DNA of 19,396 bases from Lachnospiraceae bacterium (GCA_900764695.1 CAAFOY010000047.1:1-19396); one strand, 5' to 3'; numbered from the stretch's first letter, positions 1-7,999 are shown. Notes: generated from the letters alone by a model not told the origin. Translations and numbers: made by a program.

Positions 1-37
1 ATGATTATTTATAATAGATTTTCAGTGCATATTTGAA

Positions 38-53
38 TGTTTCACGTGAAACA
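38..53. promoter_or_regulatory. parS site 1 (ParB-binding centromere)
   Basis: TGTTTCACGTGAAACA, a perfect 16-bp palindrome that differs from the Bacillus subtilis parS consensus (TGTTCCACGTGAAACA) at one position. The palindrome extends one base each side (37-54). ParB/Spo0J is expected to nucleate here and spread, then load SMC condensin next to the origin. Confidence 0.92.
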
Positions 54-152
54 TTTCTTATAATTTACTTTTATTTTATAATACATTAGAAAATCTTGTC
101 ATTTTTTATTATATATTGTAAATATTCTAAATAATTTCACAATATATTATGA

Positions 153-168
153 TGTTTCACGTGAAACA
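153..168. promoter_or_regulatory. parS site 2, inside a 34-bp palindrome
   Basis: Same 16-bp core as the other two sites, 115 bp from site 1. Perfect complementarity continues outward to 144-177, giving a 34-bp uninterrupted palindrome. The outer arms are A/T only and there is no T-run typical of a terminator, so extrusion as a cruciform or a plain parS with symmetric flanks is more likely than termination. Confidence 0.92.
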
Positions 169-310
169 TCATAATATCAGAACAAATTCGATTAATTGTA
201 TATTTAAACTATTATTTCAAGTTTTTTCATAAATGTATACAAACAATACTCTTTTATTTTTTAATATTAGACTTTTCTCTTATTTATCCATCTTGTTCAC
301 ATATTTAGGC

Positions 311-350
311 ATCAAAAAAGGATGTTTCACGTGAAACATCCTTTTTTGAT
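311..350 (-). terminator. Terminator built around parS site 3
   Basis: A perfect 40-bp palindrome. Read on the minus strand, the RNA has an A-run, then GGATGTTTCAC pairing with GTGAAACATCC, then a run of six T. This is the layout of a rho-independent terminator, and it touches the stop codon of the coiled-coil gene at 350. By symmetry it would also terminate plus-strand transcription. The 20-bp arms have no designed loop, so about four central bases would stay unpaired. Termination itself is inferred. Confidence 0.7.
323..338. promoter_or_regulatory. parS site 3, inside the terminator palindrome
   Basis: Third exact copy of TGTTTCACGTGAAACA, 170 bp from site 2. It forms the middle of a 40-bp perfect palindrome (311-350) that begins at the last base of the stop codon of the adjoining minus-strand gene. 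The same DNA may therefore act as a ParB site and as a terminator hairpin in RNA. Confidence 0.92.
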
Positions 351-682
351 TACTTTTTAAGCTTTTTATATTCTTCCAAAGCTTTGTTTATCTTATTAAG
401 TTCTTTTTTTAGTTCTTTTACATTATCTTTCAATAATGTATTTTGTTCTTTTATTGAATTTGACTGTTCTTTTAGACTAGAAGCTTCTTTTTGTTTATAA
501 AATTCTTCTTTTCTAACTTTTACAGAGAAAATATTGGCTGCTTCATCGTCTATATATTCAAGTTCTTTAATTTTTTTGGTGTTTTCTTCCAAAACATTGC
601 TATTATGTTCTATTTTTAAATTTATTTTTTCTATTTGCTTTGAAACAATATCTTTTCTTTCAATTAAATACTTTTCAATCAT
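350..682 (-). CDS. Small coiled-coil protein of unknown function
   Basis: I do not recognise this protein. From the preferred start it is 110 residues, almost entirely Glu/Lys/Asn/Gln/Leu-rich with heptad-like spacing, so it should form one long coiled coil broken around a YIDDEAANIF segment. There is no signal peptide, membrane segment or cysteine. The ATG at 682 is chosen over the in-frame ATG at 694 because GGAG lies 6 nt before the downstream one. It begins 23 bp after rsmG and is the last gene of the mnmE-mnmG-rsmG operon, immediately before a terminator that contains parS. In Bacillus the nucleoid-occlusion gene noc occupies about this place, but this protein is far too short and shows no ParB-like helix-turn-helix. 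A role in origin or septum biology would be guesswork. Confidence 0.75.
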   Translation of the reverse strand: MIEKYLIERKDIVSKQIEKINLKIEHNSNVLEENTKKIKELEYIDDEAANIFSVKVRKEEFYKQKEASSLKEQSNSIKEQNTLLKDNVKELKKELNKINKALEEYKKLKK

Positions 683-705
683 TTTTTTCTCCATTTGTTG
701 TCTAC

Positions 706-1422
706 TTATAATGGTTCTTTAGAAGGTGTTCCTGCCTTTCTTGGATATTTTTTTCCCGTATTATTTGTTTTATTAACTACTACAAAAGTTCTATCCATAT
801 CTGAGCAAGGCAAATGTACTGTTTTTTCTTCTACAACTGTTCCGCCAAGTATTTTTATTGCACTTTTAGCATTTTGTATTTCTTCTGAGCTTATAGAAGA
901 CTTATAGCTTATAAATTTTCCATTCTTTGCTATAAAAGGAATACAATATTCACTTAACGTTGAAAGATTTGCAACTGCTCTTGATACACACAGGTCATAT
1001 TGTTCACGAAATTCTTCTTTTCTTGCAATGTCCTCGGCTCTTCCATGAACAGTTTCAATACTTTCAAGCCCTAATTCATCAATAACATTATTTAAAAAAT
1101 TTAATCTTTTATTTAATGAGTCTAATAATGTTATTTGTAAGTGTGGAAACATTATTTTTATTGGAATACCTGGAAAACCTGCCCCTGTTCCAACATCTAT
1201 CATCTTTTTTGACTGATTTATCTCAAAGATATTAACAACTAACAAACTATCTATAAAATGTTTGATTATAACTTCATCATATTCTGTTATTGATGTTAAA
1301 TTCATAACTTTATTTGTTTCAATTAACATTTCATAATATTTATCAAACTTTTCAATCTGTTCTTCAGTTATAGTCAGTCCTAATTCACTTAATCCTTTAA
1401 CTAATAAATTTTCTTTATCCAT
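706..1422 (-). CDS. rsmG: 16S rRNA (guanine-N7) methyltransferase RsmG
   Basis: RsmG (GidB) methylates N7 of G527 (E. coli numbering) in the 530 loop of 16S rRNA using S-adenosylmethionine; loss of it gives low-level streptomycin resistance in several bacteria. The 238 residues match the family's usual length. The Rossmann SAM motif DVGTGAGFPG is at residues 76-85, followed by the LLDSLNKRLNFL strand (about 99-110), the GRAED motif (127-131) and SRAVANL (147-153). An AGGAG ribosome site lies 4-5 nt before the ATG. It follows mnmG after a 157-bp AT-rich gap and precedes the small coiled-coil gene, most likely in one transcript. Confidence 0.96.
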   Translation of the reverse strand: MDKENLLVKGLSELGLTITEEQIEKFDKYYEMLIETNKVMNLTSITEYDEVIIKHFIDSLLVVNIFEINQSKKMIDVGTGAGFPGIPIKIMFPHLQITLLDSLNKRLNFLNNVIDELGLESIETVHGRAEDIARKEEFREQYDLCVSRAVANLSTLSEYCIPFIAKNGKFISYKSSISSEEIQNAKSAIKILGGTVVEEKTVHLPCSDMDRTFVVVNKTNNTGKKYPRKAGTPSKEPL

Positions 1423-1579
1423 AAAGCTCCTATTATTGGTTTACATAATTTTAGTTTACATAATTCAAGTAAATATTCAATGACAATTATTTACTCAAAT
1501 TATTATTATCTTTATTTACTATCTATTACTTATTTATTATCTATTATTTAATATCTGTTATTTTTTGTTACATATTGTT
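1423..1579 (-). other. AT-rich mnmG-rsmG intergenic spacer
   Basis: 157 bp with a degenerate run of short units related to TTATTATCTATTA and a repeated TTTACATAAT pair. I see no clear promoter, terminator or start codon with a ribosome site. It is long for a gap inside this operon. Confidence 0.5.
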
Positions 1580-3460
1580 TTAATTATTTTTATGTTGTTC
1601 CATATAAATAAGCAATACTGATATATCTGCCGGTGAAACCCCTGATATTCTGGAAGCCTGACCTATATTAATAGGTCTATAAAATTCAAGCTTCTGTACA
1701 GCTTCTTTTCTTAAGCTATTTACCTTTGTATAATCAAAACCTTCAGGTATTTTTTTGTTTTCTATCTTTTTAAAGTTTTCAACCTGCTTCTTCTGTCTTG
1801 AAATATAACCACTATATTTAATATTTATGTTAACCTGTTCGATAACATCATAATTAAGTGGCTGTCTTTCCTTATCAAGTGGTTCAATCTTGTCATAATC
1901 CAATTCAGGACGTCTAATCAACTCAGCCAGTGTTGTTGCAGTCTTTAATGTAGTACTTCCAAGGCTTTCTAACACTGATTGAACCTCTTTATTTGCTCCA
2001 ACTTTATAATTTTCAAGACGTTCTATCTCTTTTTCAATCATTTTTTCTTTTTCGCACACATAATTATAGCGCTCCTGAGGCACTAATCCTACCTCGTAAC
2101 CTATTTTTGTTAGTCTAAGGTCAGCGTTATCTTGTCTGAGAAGCAATCTATATTCGGCTCTTGATGTCATCATTCTATATGGTTCATGACTTTCCTTAGT
2201 TACAAGATCATCAATAAGCACTCCAATGTATGCCTGTGAACGATCTAAAACAATTGATTCCTTATTTTGAACATATCTTGCTGCATTTATTCCAGCAATA
2301 ATTCCCTGAGCTGCAGCTTCTTCATAACCTGAACTTCCGTTAAACTGTCCTGCACTGAACAATCCTTTAATCTTTTTAAACTCCAAGTTAGGCAAAAGCT
2401 GTCCGTATTCAATACAATCATATTCAATTGCATAAGCATTACGTACTATTTTTACATTTTCAAGTCCGGGAACTGTTTTATACATTGCATACTGAACATC
2501 TTCAGGTAATGATGATGACATTCCACCAAGATACATTTCATTTGTAAACAAACCTTCCGGCTCTATAAATACCTGATGACGGTTCTTATCTGCAAACTTA
2601 ACCACCTTATCTTCAATAGAAGGACAATATCTTGGTCCTGTTCCTTCAATCATTCCTGAAAATAATGGTGATCTGTTAATATTTTCTCTGATTATTTCAT
2701 GTGTTTTCTCATTAGTATAAGTTAACCAACATGAAATCTGGTCTTTCTGCACACTTTTAGGATCAGTTGAAAAAGAAAAAGGTACTACTCTTTCGTCACC
2801 AAACTGTTCTTCCATCTTAGAAAAATCAATTGATCTTTTATCTACTCTTGCAGGTGTTCCTGTTTTAAATCTTCTAACCTTTATTCCGTTTTCTATTAAA
2901 GATGCTGTTAAATTATTAGCAGCCATAAGTCCGTTAGGGCCTGTATACTGGCAAACATCTCCGTAAATACATTTAGCTTTTAGATAAACTCCTGTGGCAA
3001 GGACAACAGATTTTGCATAATATGTTGCACCTGAAACAGTTTCCACACCTTTTATAACGCCATCTTCAACCAAAAGTTTTGCAACTTCCGCTTGTCTTAT
3101 TGTAAGATTTTCGGTGTTTTCTAATGTTTTACGCATTTCACGTGTATAATCCTGCTTGTCAGCCTGAGCACGCAAAGAATGAACTGCCGGACCTTTAGAT
3201 TTGTTAAGCATTTTTGACTGAATAAATGTTTTATCAATATTTTTTCCCATTTCTCCGCCTAAAGCATCTAATTCTCTTACTAAATGTCCCTTTGATGTAC
3301 CACCAATGTTAGGATTACATGGCATTAACGCAATGCTATCCACACTTACAGTAAAAACTATTGTATTTAATCCTAAACGTGCTGAAGCAAGTGCTGCTTC
3401 ACAACCTGCATGTCCTGCTCCAACTATTACTACATCGTAATTTTCAACTAAATTAGCCAT
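1580..3460 (-). CDS. mnmG: tRNA uridine-5-carboxymethylaminomethyl modification enzyme MnmG
   Basis: MnmG (GidA) is the FAD-dependent partner of MnmE; together they install the aminomethyl group at C5 of wobble U34 in tRNAs reading NNA/NNG codons, using methylenetetrahydrofolate. The protein has 626 residues, close to the E. coli length. Visible landmarks are the N-terminal FAD-binding motif [13 protein letters not shown] (residues 11-23), [17 protein letters not shown] (48-64) with a conserved cysteine, the [11 protein letters not shown] segment with the second conserved cysteine, and the C-terminal tRNA/MnmE-binding helical part ending in [10 protein letters not shown]. The ATG follows AGGAGG by 5-6 nt. 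It starts 28 bp after mnmE, so the two partner subunits are co-transcribed. Confidence 0.98.
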   Translation of the reverse strand: MANLVENYDVVIVGAGHAGCEAALASARLGLNTIVFTVSVDSIALMPCNPNIGGTSKGHLVRELDALGGEMGKNIDKTFIQSKMLNKSKGPAVHSLRAQADKQDYTREMRKTLENTENLTIRQAEVAKLLVEDGVIKGVETVSGATYYAKSVVLATGVYLKAKCIYGDVCQYTGPNGLMAANNLTASLIENGIKVRRFKTGTPARVDKRSIDFSKMEEQFGDERVVPFSFSTDPKSVQKDQISCWLTYTNEKTHEIIRENINRSPLFSGMIEGTGPRYCPSIEDKVVKFADKNRHQVFIEPEGLFTNEMYLGGMSSSLPEDVQYAMYKTVPGLENVKIVRNAYAIEYDCIEYGQLLPNLEFKKIKGLFSAGQFNGSSGYEEAAAQGIIAGINAARYVQNKESIVLDRSQAYIGVLIDDLVTKESHEPYRMMTSRAEYRLLLRQDNADLRLTKIGYEVGLVPQERYNYVCEKEKMIEKEIERLENYKVGANKEVQSVLESLGSTTLKTATTLAELIRRPELDYDKIEPLDKERQPLNYDVIEQVNINIKYSGYISRQKKQVENFKKIENKKIPEGFDYTKVNSLRKEAVQKLEFYRPINIGQASRISGVSPADISVLLIYMEQHKNN

Positions 3461-3488
3461 CTCTGCCTCCTAAAAGCCACTAAGTAAA

Positions 3489-4868
3489 TTATTTACCCAT
3501 ACAGAATTTTGAAAAAATCTCATTAACAAGATCATCTTCAACACTTTCACCAATTATTAAACCTAAATCTGTATAAGCATCCATTAAATCTATCGAATAA
3601 AAGTCCTCAGGCATTCCTGCATCAACAGAATTTTTAACCTGTTTTAAACTTTCCAATGCATTTTCCAACGCTTCTTTATGTCTTGCGTTTGTTATATAAA
3701 CCTGATCGTTATATGTTACCTTACCTGAATAGAACATATTCCTTATTTCTTCTTCAAGCTGGTCCATTCCTTCTCCATTTTTTGCAGAAAAAAGAATTAC
3801 ATCTCTGTTAGAATCTTTCTTTAACTCATCAATATTTATAACAGTATCCATGTCAGACTTATTAACAAGAATTATTGCCTGCTTGTCATTTATTAACTTT
3901 ATTATCTCTCTATCATTATCATCAAGCTCTCTTGAACCGTCAACAACGTATATAATAAGGTCTCCTTCTTTAGCTATCTCTTTAGCCTTATTAACACCAA
4001 TCCGCTCAACCAAATCTTCTGTATCTCTGATTCCTGCAGTATCTATAATCTTAAGACTTAAACCATTAAAGTTAATATTTTCCTCTAATGTATCTCTTGT
4101 TGTCCCCTCAATATCCGTAACAATTGCTCTGTCTTCTCCTAACATTAAGTTAAGAAGTGAAGATTTTCCTGCATTTGGCTTACCTAAAATTACAGTTTTT
4201 ATGCCCTCTTTCATAATTCTACCGTTATCAAAAGAGTTTACAAGCTTGCTTATCTTATTAATATTCTCATTAAGCATTTCTGTGATTTCTTCGTCATAAC
4301 CGTCTAAACTTATATGTTCAGGATCATCTAATGCTGACTCAATAAATGCAATATGATAAATTATATCTTTCCTAATATCCTTGATTGCATCCGAAACTCC
4401 ACCTTTAAGCTGTTCAATTGAGCTGTTAAGTGCAAAATCATTCTTTGAATTAATCAAATCCATTACCGCCTCAGCCTGAGACAAATCTATTCTTCCATTT
4501 AAGAAAGCTCTCTTTGTAAATTCTCCCGGCTCTGCAGTTCTTGCACCGTTTTTCAAAACTAAATCCAATACTTTTTTAAGTATTAGCATACCTCCATGAC
4601 AATCAATTTCAACTGTATCTTCTCCTGTATAAGAATGTGGATTTTTCATTACAATAACAAGAACCTGGTCTAATGTTTTATCACCATCCATTATATGTCC
4701 ATAATGAACAGTATGACTTTCAACATTTGCTAATTTTTTATTTTTGTTAGCTGGTCTGAAAATCTTATCTACCACTTCTATCGCTTCATCGCCACTTACT
4801 CTTATTATTCCTATTCCTGAATTACCTGCCGCTGATGAAATAGCAGCTATTGTATCCGTAATTTTCAT
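3489..4868 (-). CDS. mnmE: tRNA modification GTPase MnmE
   Basis: MnmE (TrmE, ThdF) is a potassium-activated GTPase that works with MnmG on wobble U34. All parts are present in 459 residues: an N-terminal tetrahydrofolate-binding domain (1-118), a helical domain, and an inserted G domain with G1 GKPNAGKS (229-236), the EGTTRDT switch I loop (254-260), G3 DTAG (276-279) and G4 NKSD (336-339). The protein ends in CMGK, the family's C-terminal C-x-GK with the catalytically important cysteine (C457). The ATG is preceded by GGAG at 4 nt. It is the first gene of its operon and has its own promoter at 4930-4958. Confidence 0.98.
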   Translation of the reverse strand: MKITDTIAAISSAAGNSGIGIIRVSGDEAIEVVDKIFRPANKNKKLANVESHTVHYGHIMDGDKTLDQVLVIVMKNPHSYTGEDTVEIDCHGGMLILKKVLDLVLKNGARTAEPGEFTKRAFLNGRIDLSQAEAVMDLINSKNDFALNSSIEQLKGGVSDAIKDIRKDIIYHIAFIESALDDPEHISLDGYDEEITEMLNENINKISKLVNSFDNGRIMKEGIKTVILGKPNAGKSSLLNLMLGEDRAIVTDIEGTTRDTLEENINFNGLSLKIIDTAGIRDTEDLVERIGVNKAKEIAKEGDLIIYVVDGSRELDDNDREIIKLINDKQAIILVNKSDMDTVINIDELKKDSNRDVILFSAKNGEGMDQLEEEIRNMFYSGKVTYNDQVYITNARHKEALENALESLKQVKNSVDAGMPEDFYSIDLMDAYTDLGLIIGESVEDDLVNEIFSKFCMGK

Positions 4869-4929
4869 ATAACTCCAATCTGTTTATTCTTCAAATAAAC
4901 ATAAAAATCCACCTTAATATATCTAAACT

Positions 4930-4958
4930 AGTATAGCACACAACATCTTTTTTATAAA
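4930..4958 (-). promoter_or_regulatory. mnmE operon promoter (extended -10)
   Basis: On the minus strand: TTTATA (4953-4958), a 17-bp spacer, and TATACT (4930-4935) preceded by TG one base upstream, the extended -10 signature. The expected start is about 60 bp before the mnmE ATG. The leader contains a small inverted repeat, GTTTATT/AATAAAC, near 4882-4900. Confidence 0.65.
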
Positions 4959-4978
4959 GAAAAAAATCTTATTTACAC

Positions 4979-5003
4979 GGATTGTTACGTGCTTACACAA
5001 TCC
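4979..5003 (-). other. Secondary hairpin between jag and mnmE
   Basis: Perfect 7-bp inverted repeat GGATTGT/ACAATCC with an 11-nt loop, just downstream of the jag terminator. On the minus strand a T-run follows only about 10 nt later, so it could be a weak back-up terminator or only insulate the mnmE promoter. Confidence 0.4.
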
Positions 5004-5007
5004 TGCC

Positions 5008-5044
5008 AAAAAATAAGACTCAGGGCATTTTTTTCCTGAGTCTT
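5008..5044 (-). terminator. Terminator of the rpmH-jag operon
   Basis: 10-bp perfect stem (AAGACTCAGG with CCTGAGTCTT, 5015-5024 and 5035-5044) around a 10-nt loop. On the minus strand it is followed by ATTTTTT. It lies 16 nt past the jag stop codon, where a rho-independent terminator is expected. Confidence 0.88.
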
Positions 5045-5060
5045 TAATAAGATACTTTAA

Positions 5061-5699
5061 TTATCTGGCATCTTTCTTTAACATAACTACAACATGTCTG
5101 TATGGTTCATCACCTTCACTCTTTGTTGTACAGAACTTGTCATTCTGAAGAGCTGAATGAATAATTCTTCTTTCATAAGGATTCATTGGCTCAAGAGCTA
5201 CCGGTTTTTTAATTCTCTTAACCTTTAAAGAAATATTACGTGCAAGATTTTCAAGTGTAGCTTTTCTACGTTCTCTGTAGTTTTCTGTGTCAAGTTTAAC
5301 TCTATTAAACTTTTCACTTTCTTTGTTGATTACAAGACTTACAAGATACTGTAATGAATCAAGAGTCTGTCCTCTCTTTCCAATAAGTATTCCCATGTCT
5401 TCTCCAATAATATTAATGTTGACAATGTTTTCTTTTTCATTTTCAACAATTTTAATATCAATCTTAACTGTAAGTTCCATTGCTGTGAATACTTTGTTCA
5501 AAAATTCTCTTGCAATATCTTCTACAGACTGATTTTTCTTAGCCTTAATAATTGCAGGTTTGCTACCGATTCCTAAGAATCCATTTGAACCTTTTTCAAT
5601 TACTTCATATTCTAATTTTGCAGCCTCAATACCAAGGTCGATACATGCATTAGTTATGGCTTCATCAACATTTTTACCTTTATATTCTTTGAATTCCAT
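5061..5699 (-). CDS. khpB: KhpB/Jag RNA-binding protein
   Basis: A 212-residue protein with the three-part Jag layout: Jag-N domain (about 1-52, with KGSNGFLGIGSKPAIIK), a KH domain (about 75-150, GKRG loop at 107-110), and an R3H domain (about 150-210, with NPYERRIIHSAL around R177, R178 and H181). In Firmicutes KhpB pairs with KhpA to bind many RNAs and affects cell elongation and division; in Bacillus it is linked to SpoIIIJ. The ATG follows GAGG by about 6 nt. It starts 20 bp after yidC, the usual partner order, and is the last gene before the terminator. Confidence 0.95.
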   Translation of the reverse strand: MEFKEYKGKNVDEAITNACIDLGIEAAKLEYEVIEKGSNGFLGIGSKPAIIKAKKNQSVEDIAREFLNKVFTAMELTVKIDIKIVENEKENIVNINIIGEDMGILIGKRGQTLDSLQYLVSLVINKESEKFNRVKLDTENYRERRKATLENLARNISLKVKRIKKPVALEPMNPYERRIIHSALQNDKFCTTKSEGDEPYRHVVVMLKKDAR

Positions 5700-5719
5700 A
5701 ATTTTGCCTCAATCTTTAT

Positions 5720-6973
5720 TTATTTTTCATTACGTTTGTTAAATTCACTAACCATATTAACCTTTGATGCAAGTGAACCTTCTTTCTTGCTCATTGCTTC
5801 TTTAGCTTTTCTGATTTTTTCTTCTTTTTCAGCAGCACTCATACCTGAGTTTGAAGATATATTCTTAGCATTAACTTTTGATGCCTCAAGAACTTTTTCT
5901 CTATAAATACCTTCTTTTTCTTTTCTCTTAGCTGCCTTTGCTGCAGCCTTATCTTTGTTCTTTTCGATGATTTCATCTATGTCTTCATTCTTAAGAACAA
6001 GATTAATAAATATCTGCTGTAATATCATAACCAGCGAACCTGCCATCCAGTACAAACCGATACCTGCTGATAAAATCCAACACATATATACTGACATAAG
6101 TGGCATCATAATGTTCATTGCTTTCATTGAACCTGCCATAGGATTGTCAGCCATGTTTGCTGAACCAGCTGCTGAGTTAATTTTTGTTGTTAACTGAACA
6201 CTTAATAACTGGAATAAACCTGCCAAAATAGGAATAATTAATGCAACTACTATGGTTACCATTCCTGCATTAAACATTGTGCTAGGTGACATACTAAGGT
6301 TTAATCCGAAAAAGTTGTTAAACTGTTCTATTTTTGATGCTACTGCCTTATCTGATACATTAAGAATATCCTGTAACTTAATGCCACTCTGTAATTTTAT
6401 ACTGCTGTTTCCACGAGTATAACCTGACATTGCATCAATACAACTGTTTAAATCTGCTGTTGAAAGATTCTTTGCAAGCTTGTTTAAACCGAAAAACTCT
6501 TTCATCTGACTTAAATCTAATCCATAAAGAACATTTAAATATAATTCTTTAACAGGCTTAACATATGCAGGTACATTCATAATTACTCTGTACAAAGCAA
6601 ATAAGATAGGCATCTGAATAATAAGCTGTAAACAACTACCTGTAGGAGATGTACCATACTTATCATATACAGACTTAATTTCTTCCTGCATTGCCAACTG
6701 TGACTGCTGATTTTTCTTGTCCTTATACTTCTTCTGAATCTCCTGAATTTCAGGGTTCATTGCAGCATTAAGTTTTGTGAACTTCTGCTGTTTAATAGTC
6801 ATTGGAAGCATTAACATTCTTACTACAATAGTAAAAAGGATAATACAGAAACCAATGTTGTATATTCCAAGTGCAGCAAAACCATCATAAATAAATTCTA
6901 AGATTTTACCTAAAATCCATGCAAATGGTCCTAAAATTCCACCTGTTTGTGTTGCTAATATAAAATTTTCCAC
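5720..6973 (-). CDS. yidC: Membrane protein insertase YidC (Oxa1 family)
   Basis: YidC/SpoIIIJ inserts and folds membrane proteins alone or with SecYEG. This one has 417 residues, much longer than Bacillus SpoIIIJ (about 260). A hydrophobic N-terminal segment (14-34) has no lipobox cysteine. The core has five predicted membrane segments (about 37-58, 115-135, 235-258, 286-304 and 306-327), with the conserved groove arginine at R52. Extra length comes from a polar loop of about 95 residues between the second and third core segments (136-232) and a Lys/Glu/Ala-rich cytoplasmic tail (330-417) suited to binding ribosomes. The start is GTG, with AAGGAGG 5 nt upstream that overlaps the yidD stop codon. 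Confidence 0.96.
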   Translation of the reverse strand: MENFILATQTGGILGPFAWILGKILEFIYDGFAALGIYNIGFCIILFTIVVRMLMLPMTIKQQKFTKLNAAMNPEIQEIQKKYKDKKNQQSQLAMQEEIKSVYDKYGTSPTGSCLQLIIQMPILFALYRVIMNVPAYVKPVKELYLNVLYGLDLSQMKEFFGLNKLAKNLSTADLNSCIDAMSGYTRGNSSIKLQSGIKLQDILNVSDKAVASKIEQFNNFFGLNLSMSPSTMFNAGMVTIVVALIIPILAGLFQLLSVQLTTKINSAAGSANMADNPMAGSMKAMNIMMPLMSVYMCWILSAGIGLYWMAGSLVMILQQIFINLVLKNEDIDEIIEKNKDKAAAKAAKRKEKEGIYREKVLEASKVNAKNISSNSGMSAAEKEEKIRKAKEAMSKKEGSLASKVNMVSEFNKRNEK

Positions 6974-6983
6974 TTAGTCCTCC

Positions 6984-7238
6984 TTAAGGGACGGGATCAT
7001 AACCACCTTTGTGAAAGTGATTACACCTTAAAATCCTTCTTATTGCAAGATAAGAACCTTTTAAGGGCCCATATTTCTGTAAAGCTTCCAACGCATATTG
7101 TGAACATGTAGGTATATATCTGCAACAGGGCTGTCCCTTTAAAGGTGAAAGAAAGATTCTGTAAAACTTTACCATTCCAATTAAAATAAAATTCAGTGCC
7201 TTTCCAAACCCTTTTACAATATTATTAAAAACCTTCAT
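6984..7238 (-). CDS. yidD: Membrane protein insertion efficiency factor YidD
   Basis: YidD is a small inner-membrane-associated protein that aids YidC-dependent insertion. From the preferred start it has 84 residues, a usual length. An N-terminal amphipathic/hydrophobic segment (FNNIVKGFGKALNFILIGMV) is followed by the family signature FLSPLKGQPCCRYIPTCSQY and YALEALQKYGPLKGSYLAI, then RILRCNHFHKGGYDPVP at the end. I prefer the ATG at 7238, with AGGTGG about 8 nt upstream; an in-frame GTG at 7250 would add four residues. Its stop codon is within the ribosome site of yidC. Confidence 0.94.
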   Translation of the reverse strand: MKVFNNIVKGFGKALNFILIGMVKFYRIFLSPLKGQPCCRYIPTCSQYALEALQKYGPLKGSYLAIRRILRCNHFHKGGYDPVP

Positions 7239-7250
7239 TCCATTCACCAC

Positions 7251-7390
7251 CTTTTCCCAGTGAAAATACTTCTTTACAATGAAAGCTTATCTTTCCAATT
7301 AGTTACAATAATAAATAAGTGAGAATAATTATAATTATAAGTATAAATATAACTAATTCCCATAAATATTTCAGATATAAAAACTACCAC
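7251..7390 (-). other. rnpA-yidD intergenic spacer
   Basis: About 140-150 bp of AT-rich sequence with short ATAATT repeats. In many Firmicutes these two genes are nearly adjacent, so the gap is longer than expected. No convincing promoter, terminator or translated small ORF was seen; one 29-codon reading frame lacks a ribosome site. Confidence 0.5.
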
Positions 7391-7741
7391 CTAGTTTTCA
7401 TCCAAAATATTATGAAGCTTTGCCAAATGCAATAATGCACTTTCAACTTCTTTGTAAGTTTTGTCCTTAGCAGTGTTACGTGCTATTACGACTATGTCCA
7501 AACTACTATTGAACATATTTGAATTTAGTCTGTAGGCTTCTCTTATTAAGCGGGTTAGGTGATGTCTCACTACACTATTTCCTACTTTTTTACTTACTGA
7601 AATTCCTAATCTATTAATGCTTAAATTATTTTGAGCAACATACATAACTAAATATCTGTTTGCTTTTGATTTTCCTTTAACGTAAACGTTTTGAAAATCA
7701 CTGTTCTTCTTTAATGAATCATAATTTTTCTTAATTTCCAT
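7391..7741 (-). CDS. rnpA: Ribonuclease P protein component
   Basis: RnpA binds the catalytic RNase P RNA and helps it recognise the 5' leader of pre-tRNA. The 116 residues are normal for the family, with an N-terminal basic stretch, F16 in the leader-binding strand region, and the central helix VGNSVVRHHLTRLIREAYR (53-71). In most members this helix reads RNRxKR; here it is R59-H60-H61-L62-T63-R64, so the asparagine, second arginine and lysine are replaced. The ATG has AGGAG 10 nt upstream, a slightly long spacing. The gene lies behind a terminator-like hairpin after rpmH and is probably expressed by readthrough from the rpmH promoter. Confidence 0.95.
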   Translation of the reverse strand: MEIKKNYDSLKKNSDFQNVYVKGKSKANRYLVMYVAQNNLSINRLGISVSKKVGNSVVRHHLTRLIREAYRLNSNMFNSSLDIVVIARNTAKDKTYKEVESALLHLAKLHNILDEN

Positions 7742-7788
7742 TTTGCCAGTTCTCCTATTAAGTAATCTTTTACCTCATAGAATGTTAC

Positions 7789-7822
7789 AAAAAGAAAAAA
7801 AGGTCACATTTGAATGCGACCT
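7789..7822 (-). terminator. Terminator/attenuator after rpmH
   Basis: On the minus strand GGTCGCATT pairs with AATGTGACC (7802-7821, one G-U pair), followed by seven T, C and five T. The stem begins inside the rpmH TAG codon. Partial termination here would let rpmH (abundant ribosomal protein) be made in excess over rnpA, yidD, yidC and jag; a ribosome sitting on the stop codon would also block the stem. The regulatory role is inferred. Confidence 0.85.
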
Positions 7823-7955
7823 AAGCTGATAATTTTTTTCTTCCTTTTGCTCTTCTGCTAGCTAAAACTTTTCTACCACCTGCAGTGCTCATTCTTTTTC
7901 TAAATCCATGAACTTTTGATCTCTGTCTTTTCTTTGGCTGAAATGTCATCTTCAT
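7821..7955 (-). CDS. rpmH: 50S ribosomal protein L34
   Basis: A 44-residue, very basic protein starting [20 protein letters not shown] and containing [20 protein letters not shown], the full L34 pattern. L34 is part of the large ribosomal subunit near the polypeptide exit region. The ATG is 7 nt after AGGAGGTG, an excellent ribosome site. It is the first gene left of the origin, the classic position, and has its own strong promoter at 8000-8028. Confidence 0.98.
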   Translation of the reverse strand: MKMTFQPKKRQRSKVHGFRKRMSTAGGRKVLASRRAKGRKKLSA

Positions 7956-7999
7956 AATAAGGCACCTCCTTTTCTGCTTCATAGTAAAACATCGTTATT

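Larger units (their letters stand above)
1..349. other. Gene-free parS region at left edge
   Basis: No convincing coding region was seen in either strand. The stretch is strongly AT-rich and holds three exact copies of the 16-bp palindrome TGTTTCACGTGAAACA, described separately. In related genomes parA (soj) and parB (spo0J) lie close to rsmG, so they may start just beyond the left edge; this is inference. I could not identify a confident promoter for a leftward gene. Confidence 0.7.

Noticed and set aside
284..292. TTATCCATC as a DnaA box near parS
   Set aside because: Single site, two mismatches at the conserved end, far from the origin clusters.
3850..4299. 149-codon plus-strand frame opposite mnmE
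   Set aside because: Lies wholly antisense to the conserved G domain; composition (Ser/Leu/Ile-rich) is that of a shadow frame.
7239..7250. GTG at 7250 as the yidD start
   Set aside because: Would add four residues upstream of the usual family start and has a poorer ribosome site than the ATG at 7238; not fully excluded.
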